64,000 nucleotides of DNA from the NCBI GenBank assembly GCA_963693025.1, contig OY843749.1, positions 1,240,001-1,304,000 on the forward strand, written 5' to 3'. Numbering within the stretch: the stretch's first letter is position 1; every line of letters starts with the position of its first letter. The notes under the pieces are model-generated. The model did no database searches. It had not been told where the DNA came from and saw only the letters and a list, made by a program, of their open reading frames with translations. Positions 60,013-64,000 of this stretch are shown here, piece by piece. A program made the position numbers and the translations under genes. The DNA comes from JAHRAW01 sp963693025 (GTDB lineage Bacteria > Pseudomonadota > Gammaproteobacteria > Arenicellales > Poriferihabitantaceae).

Positions 60013-60879
60013 GTGCAAGCCGGGCGGCGGGGAATGGCAATCGGCAACGGGCAACTCCACACCGGCGATGCGCTTGACATTCTGCCGGGCTTGGAAGAAA
60101 GCATCGCCCAGGTTGTCATCGCCGACCCGCCCTACTGCCGGGTGTTGCCGGGCGAAGACTGGGACAACGCGTGGCGCACAACGGACGACTATCTGGAATG
60201 GACGGTGCGCTGGGTGCGCGCCTGCAAACGCGTGTTGCGGCACGACGGGTTGTTGTATGTTTTTGGCCAACTGGGAAAGCGCGAACACGTCTGGCTGCAC
60301 GCCTGCTCGCGGCTTGCCGAAGAGATGCAATTCCACGACATGCTCATCTGGGACCGCGCGGTCGGATACAACGAAAGGCAAGATTCGTTCACGCCGCAAT
60401 ACGAGATGATTCTTGTTCTCCGCCACTCAGCCGACGCCACGCCGTACTTCGACAAAGACGCGGTGCGCGTGCCGTATGCGAAGGAAAAAATACAAACCTA
60501 TCTGCGCGACAAGCGGTATAAAAACAAACGCGCAAGAGAAGAGCATTTGACGAAGGGCAAATACGCCACCAACATTTTGCGGGTGCCCTCGTTGAAGGGC
60601 TCGTCCAAAGAAAGAGCCGGGCACCCGGCACAAAAACCGCTCGCTTTAATTACACACCTGTTACGCGCAAGCAGCCGCAAAGGCGACTGCGTCATCGACC
60701 CCTTCCTAGGCAGCGGCACCACCGCCGAAGCCGCGGAAACGAACAACCGCCGCTGGATAGGCATCGAACAAAACGACGCGTATGTCGCCATTGCGAAGCG
60801 GCGCGTTGAGTTGTGTAATGTGCAACGCGATGCGGCGTTGGGAACTTCGGTTGGGGAATTAGCAAGCAAGGTTGACTAA
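60013..60879 (+). CDS. DNA methyltransferase, amino-group (N4-cytosine/N6-adenine) type, orphan
   Basis: This 288-residue methylase has the order catalytic motif first (VVIADPPYCRVLPGEDWDNA, with DPPY), then target region, then SAM motif DPFLGSGTTAEAAETNNR. That order is beta-class. It also has GHPAQKPLALITHLLRASS, which precedes motif I in this group. No restriction nuclease is adjacent, so it is an orphan methylase with a regulatory or epigenetic role, or one partner of a scattered system. The start is GTG 60013 (2 bases after the yejF stop) or ATG 60034. The recognition sequence cannot be read. Confidence 0.88.
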   Translation: MQAGRRGMAIGNGQLHTGDALDILPGLEESIAQVVIADPPYCRVLPGEDWDNAWRTTDDYLEWTVRWVRACKRVLRHDGLLYVFGQLGKREHVWLHACSRLAEEMQFHDMLIWDRAVGYNERQDSFTPQYEMILVLRHSADATPYFDKDAVRVPYAKEKIQTYLRDKRYKNKRAREEHLTKGKYATNILRVPSLKGSSKERAGHPAQKPLALITHLLRASSRKGDCVIDPFLGSGTTAEAAETNNRRWIGIEQNDAYVAIAKRRVELCNVQRDAALGTSVGELASKVD

Positions 60880-60895
60880 CAAAAACATCCATCTC

Positions 60896-60925
60896 GTCAT
60901 TCCCGACCGGTAGAAAATACCGACT
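60896..60925 (-). repeat. Iterated right end of the 200-bp repeat, degraded
   Basis: CGTCATTCCCGACCGGTAGAAAATACCGAC resembles the right terminus of copy 7, which follows immediately in the same orientation; it shows the same iterated-end habit as copies 3-5. Confidence 0.55.
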
Positions 60926-60928
60926 ACC

Positions 60929-61127
60929 CGTCATTCTCGAACGGTAGAAAATAGGGAGCCGACAGGCGACCATATTTTCTTCGATTCGGGAATCTCCCTA
61001 AGGCTACCGTGAATTCCAACAAAGCCCGTGCCAACCTTAGGAAGATTCCCGAGGACGCAAGTGTCCGTAAGCCGCCGCTTAAAAGAAAAAGCGCGGCGGC
61101 AACGGTCACTAACGCTCGAGAATGACG
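60929..61127 (-). repeat. 200-bp intergenic repeat, copy 7
   Basis: This 199-bp copy is in inverted orientation. Termini are CGTCATTCTCGAACG (60929-60943) and CGCTCGAGAATGACG (61113-61127). Short-stem subtype with loop gcctgtcggctcc. It occupies most of the gap between the orphan methylase and the second aminotransferase; the remaining bases to 61244 hold nothing recognisable. Confidence 0.9.
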
Positions 61128-61244
61128 GCATTGTTGTGAATGACGAGGGGTTGGGTTTTCGCGCTGGCTTGCACCACCGCCAATGCACGCGTATTCTTCG
61201 CCCCACACTCTCACTCCCACCACCGACCCCTTGAGTAATACCAA

Positions 61245-62501
61245 ATGAAACTTTCCCGCCTTGCCGAGCAGACTGTCACTTCGCCTATTCTGATGATTGC
61301 CGCTGAAATCAACGCCCGCAAGCAGCGCGGTGAAGCGTTGCATAACCTCACTGTGGGTGACTTTGACTCGGCTGTTTTTCCCATTCCCGATGGCTTGACC
61401 GAGGCGATTATTGCGGCGTATCGTGGGCATCATACCAACTATCCGGGGGCGGTTGGGTTGCCGCAGATTCGCCGTGGCGTGGCGGACACGCTTAACCGGA
61501 TTTGCGGGCTTGATTATGATGCCGATGATGTCATCGTCGCCAGCGGCTCGCGCCCCGTCATCTACTCGCTCTATCGCGCCGTGGTTGACCCGGACGACCG
61601 CGTCGTCTATCCGGTGCCGTCGTGGAATAACGAGAGTTATACCGCGTTGCTCGGCGCGCGCGGCGTGGCGGTGGAGACTACGCCGGAAAACGAGTTCATG
61701 CCGACCGCCGAGCAAATCGCGCCGCACTTGAAAGGCGCCGCGTTGCTGGCGTTGTGCTCGCCGCAGAACCCGACCGGCACGGTGTTCACCGAAGAAAATT
61801 TGCGCGCGGTCTGTGAATTGGTGGTGGCGGAAAACCGCCGCCGCGGGTCTGCGGAAAAACCGTTGTATGTGTTGTTCGACCAGGTGTATTGGGCGCTGAC
61901 TTATGACGCCGATGCCTTCCGCCATCCGCTGACGGTGTGCCCCGATATTCGTGACTACGCGATTTTTGTGGACGGCATGTCGAAGGCGTTCGCCGCCACC
62001 GGCGTGCGCGTCGGCTGGGCGACCGGACCGCGACCGGTCATCGCCAAGATGTCATCGCTGATCGCGCACATGGGCGCGTGGGCGCCCAAGCCCGAGCAAA
62101 TCGCCACCGGTGTTTTTTTGGCGGACGAGCGCGCGGTGGACGCGCATTTGATTGCCTTTCGCAAGCGGCTGGCGGCGCGCCTCGACGGCTTCCACGCGGG
62201 CTTCATGGCGTTGAAACAAAAGGGGCACGCGGTCGATGCAATCGCGCCGCGCGCCGCCATTTATCTCAGCGTCAAAATCGACATCATGGGACGGCAAGCG
62301 CAGGGCACAGGCGCGCTGGACAGCGACGGCGCGGTGCAGGACTACATCTTGAACGAAGCGAAAATTGGCATCCTGCCCTTCTCATGGTTCGGCGCGAAAA
62401 ACCACGCCAACTGGTTCCGCCTGTCGGTCGGCACCTGCCGGCGCGAAGAGATTCCGGCCATCATGGCGAGTTTGGAAGCCGCGCTCGACAAGTTGTCTTA
62501 G
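61245..62501 (+). CDS. PLP-dependent aminotransferase, class I/II (second)
   Basis: This 418-residue fold-type I enzyme has NLTVGDFDSAVFPIPDGLTE at the N-terminus, SPQNPTGTVF, LFDQVYWALTY, the PLP lysine in VDGMSKAFAATGVRVGW (K247) and a late NWFRLSVGTC with the substrate-binding Arg. It differs from the first aminotransferase in the window (only the fold motifs are shared). The DFDSAVFPIP opening is seen in aspartate-aminotransferase-like enzymes of unknown substrate. It precedes an acyl-CoA ligase. Confidence 0.86.
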   Translation: MKLSRLAEQTVTSPILMIAAEINARKQRGEALHNLTVGDFDSAVFPIPDGLTEAIIAAYRGHHTNYPGAVGLPQIRRGVADTLNRICGLDYDADDVIVASGSRPVIYSLYRAVVDPDDRVVYPVPSWNNESYTALLGARGVAVETTPENEFMPTAEQIAPHLKGAALLALCSPQNPTGTVFTEENLRAVCELVVAENRRRGSAEKPLYVLFDQVYWALTYDADAFRHPLTVCPDIRDYAIFVDGMSKAFAATGVRVGWATGPRPVIAKMSSLIAHMGAWAPKPEQIATGVFLADERAVDAHLIAFRKRLAARLDGFHAGFMALKQKGHAVDAIAPRAAIYLSVKIDIMGRQAQGTGALDSDGAVQDYILNEAKIGILPFSWFGAKNHANWFRLSVGTCRREEIPAIMASLEAALDKLS

Positions 62502-62571
62502 CGACGGCGGTCGCCCGGCATCTGGTTACTGCAACGCGGCAACGCGTTTTGCGCCACCGACCACCGCCAAC

Positions 62572-64000
62572 ATGAAGCCGACGCTTTCGGGATTGCTCGC
62601 GCATCACGCCGGACACCGCCCGCAACAGGTTGCGCTAGTGTTCGCCGGGCGCGAAGTCACCTTTGCGGAGTTGGCGGCGGAGGTCAACCGTCTGGCAAAC
62701 GCGTGGCTGGATTGCGGCTTGGTTAAGGGCGACAAGGTGGCGACGCTGTTGCCCAACGGCTTCGAGTTGATGGCGGCGTATTGGGCGGCGACGGTCAGCG
62801 GTATTGTGATTGTGCCGTGCAGTATGTTGTTGCAGGCAAGCGGGCTGAGCACGCTGCTGCGCGATTCCGACAGCGCATTGGTGATTGCGCATCATAGTCA
62901 AGCGCGCACGCTGGACTCGCTTTGCGACGGCGGCGGTCTTGGCAACATCGAGCGTAGCCGGGTGGTGTTGACGAACACGGACGAAGACGGGAATGGCGAT
63001 GACTTGCCCGCCGGGTTTCAGTCTTACGCAAAGTTCACCGCCAACGCCTCCACCACCGCCCCCGCCGCGTGCATCGAAATCAACGGCGACGACGCCTACA
63101 ACATCATGTATTCCAGCGGCACCACCGGCGCGCCGAAGGGCATCGTGCATAGCCACGCCATTCGCGTGATGTATTGCACGCTGTTCGCCAACGCCTGGCG
63201 CATGACGCCGGAAAGCGTGGTGTTGCACGCCGGCGCGCTCGTCTTCAACGGCGCGATGCTCACCTTGATGCCGTGGATGTATCTCGGCGGCAAATACATT
63301 CTGCACGAGCGTTTCGACGCCGAGCGTTTCATCGCGGAAATCGCGGCGCGGCGCGTCACGCACATCATGCTGGTGCCGGCGCAGGTCATCGCCCTCATCA
63401 ACAGCCCGGCGTTTGAGCCCGCCAAACTGGCGTCGCTGGAGATGGTCTGCAGCCTCGGCGCGCCGCTTCATCTGGCTTACAAACAGCAACTTGTCGCGCG
63501 GCTGCCGGGGCGCTTTTACGAGTTATACGGCGTCACCGAGGGGTTCATGACCATCCTCGACAAAAACGATGCGGCGCGCAAGATGGACTCGGTCGGCAAC
63601 GCCGCCGCCTTCACCGAGGTCTGCATTCTGAGCGATGACGATGCGCCGTGCGCGCCCGGTGTGATCGGCGAAATTTGCGGGCGCGGTCCGCTGCTGATGC
63701 CGGGTTATTACAACCAACCGGCATTGACCGCCGAGGCGCTTCGCGGCGGCTGGCTGCATTCGGGGGACCTCGGCTATATGGACGACGACGGCTTCGTCTA
63801 TTTGGTCGAGCGCAAGAAAGACATGATTATCAGCGGCGGCGCCAACGTCTATCCGAAGGACATCGAAGAGGTGGTGATTCGCCATCCGCAGGTGAACGAG
63901 GTGGCGGTATTCGGCGTGCCCGATTCCAAATGGGGCGAAGCGCCCGTGGCGGCGGTGACCGGCGCCGACGGTTTGGTTGCCGATGACTTGGTGGAATGGG
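62572..64000 (+). CDS. AMP-dependent acyl-CoA synthetase/ligase (partial at right edge)
   Basis: The first 476 residues of an ANL-superfamily ligase are present; a few dozen C-terminal residues are cut off. Motifs are the AMP-binding loop YNIMYSSGTTGAPKG, the A4/A5 region LYGVTEGFM, A7/A8 GWLHSGDLGYMDDDGFVYLV followed by ERKKDMIISGGANVYPKD. It activates a carboxylic acid to an acyl-AMP and then a CoA thioester. Size and motifs suit medium-chain, aromatic or feruloyl-CoA-type ligases; substrate is unknown. It begins 70 bases after the aminotransferase and may share an operon. Confidence 0.9.
   Translation, partial: MKPTLSGLLAHHAGHRPQQVALVFAGREVTFAELAAEVNRLANAWLDCGLVKGDKVATLLPNGFELMAAYWAATVSGIVIVPCSMLLQASGLSTLLRDSDSALVIAHHSQARTLDSLCDGGGLGNIERSRVVLTNTDEDGNGDDLPAGFQSYAKFTANASTTAPAACIEINGDDAYNIMYSSGTTGAPKGIVHSHAIRVMYCTLFANAWRMTPESVVLHAGALVFNGAMLTLMPWMYLGGKYILHERFDAERFIAEIAARRVTHIMLVPAQVIALINSPAFEPAKLASLEMVCSLGAPLHLAYKQQLVARLPGRFYELYGVTEGFMTILDKNDAARKMDSVGNAAAFTEVCILSDDDAPCAPGVIGEICGRGPLLMPGYYNQPALTAEALRGGWLHSGDLGYMDDDGFVYLVERKKDMIISGGANVYPKDIEEVVIRHPQVNEVAVFGVPDSKWGEAPVAAVTGADGLVADDLVEW

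Overview
The window reads as a chromosome segment of a GC-rich gammaproteobacterium. The main support is a contiguous ubiE-ubiJ-ubiB block preceded by a DUF971 gene, an arrangement typical of Gammaproteobacteria, together with hemB, aroG-type DAHP synthase, sat, trxB and a yejBEF transporter. Genus cannot be assigned from the sequence. No tRNA, rRNA, CRISPR array or transposase gene was seen.

Layout. 1-726: partial iron-siderophore/cobalamin-type binding protein (minus). 1162-2744: aminotransferase and a decayed IlvD/Edd dehydratase. 2745-20700: a visibly AT-richer carbohydrate-uptake and catabolism island. It holds a SorC-type regulator, one complete ABC importer with two non-identical ATPases, an FGGY kinase, a 2-hydroxyacid dehydrogenase and a class II aldolase. 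A second ABC importer follows, with a second FGGY kinase, a glycerol-1-phosphate-dehydrogenase-like enzyme and its own ATPase. The island is bounded by two broken genes (dehydratase on the left, LysE-like fragment on the right). 20891-29525 (minus): an eight-gene envelope operon coding for a secreted protein, a lipoprotein, a membrane-anchored helical/TPR-like protein, a PEGA-SUMF1 protein, a 57-residue membrane protein, a MotA/TolQ/ExbB channel and two VWA proteins whose single membrane helix carries an ExbD/MotB-like Asp. 30411-34304 (minus): smr, trxB, sat, aroG. 34739-37140: a degenerate adenylate-kinase-like protein fused to a histone-H1-like Lys-rich tail, then hemB. 37200-42673: an AT-rich, translationally coupled four-gene defence-type module (GHKL ATPase, C5-cytosine methylase, MORC/MutL-like GHKL ATPase, Vsr nuclease) inserted directly against DUF971-ubiE-ubiJ-ubiB. 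46237-49184: CLC channel and glutaryl-CoA dehydrogenase. 49635-60010: a yejA-like binding protein and yejBEF, separated by an ECF sigma/VWA pair and a small AT-rich unit of two secreted proteins. The first of these proteins is preceded by a consensus promoter and a strongly self-complementary leader RNA. 60013-64000: an orphan DNA methylase, a second aminotransferase and a partial acyl-CoA ligase.

Across the window runs a family of intergenic repeats about 200 bp long with 15-bp inverted termini (five near-intact copies of 198-200 bp, a sixth enlarged by an insertion, and one truncated). Internal stems change length in a paired way between copies. The best candidates for undescribed biology are this repeat family, the stator-VWA-SUMF1 envelope operon, the methylase/double-GHKL/Vsr module, the promoter-linked structured RNA at 54182-54316, and the adenylate-kinase/H1 fusion. 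All functional statements are based on reading motifs by eye; no database search was run.
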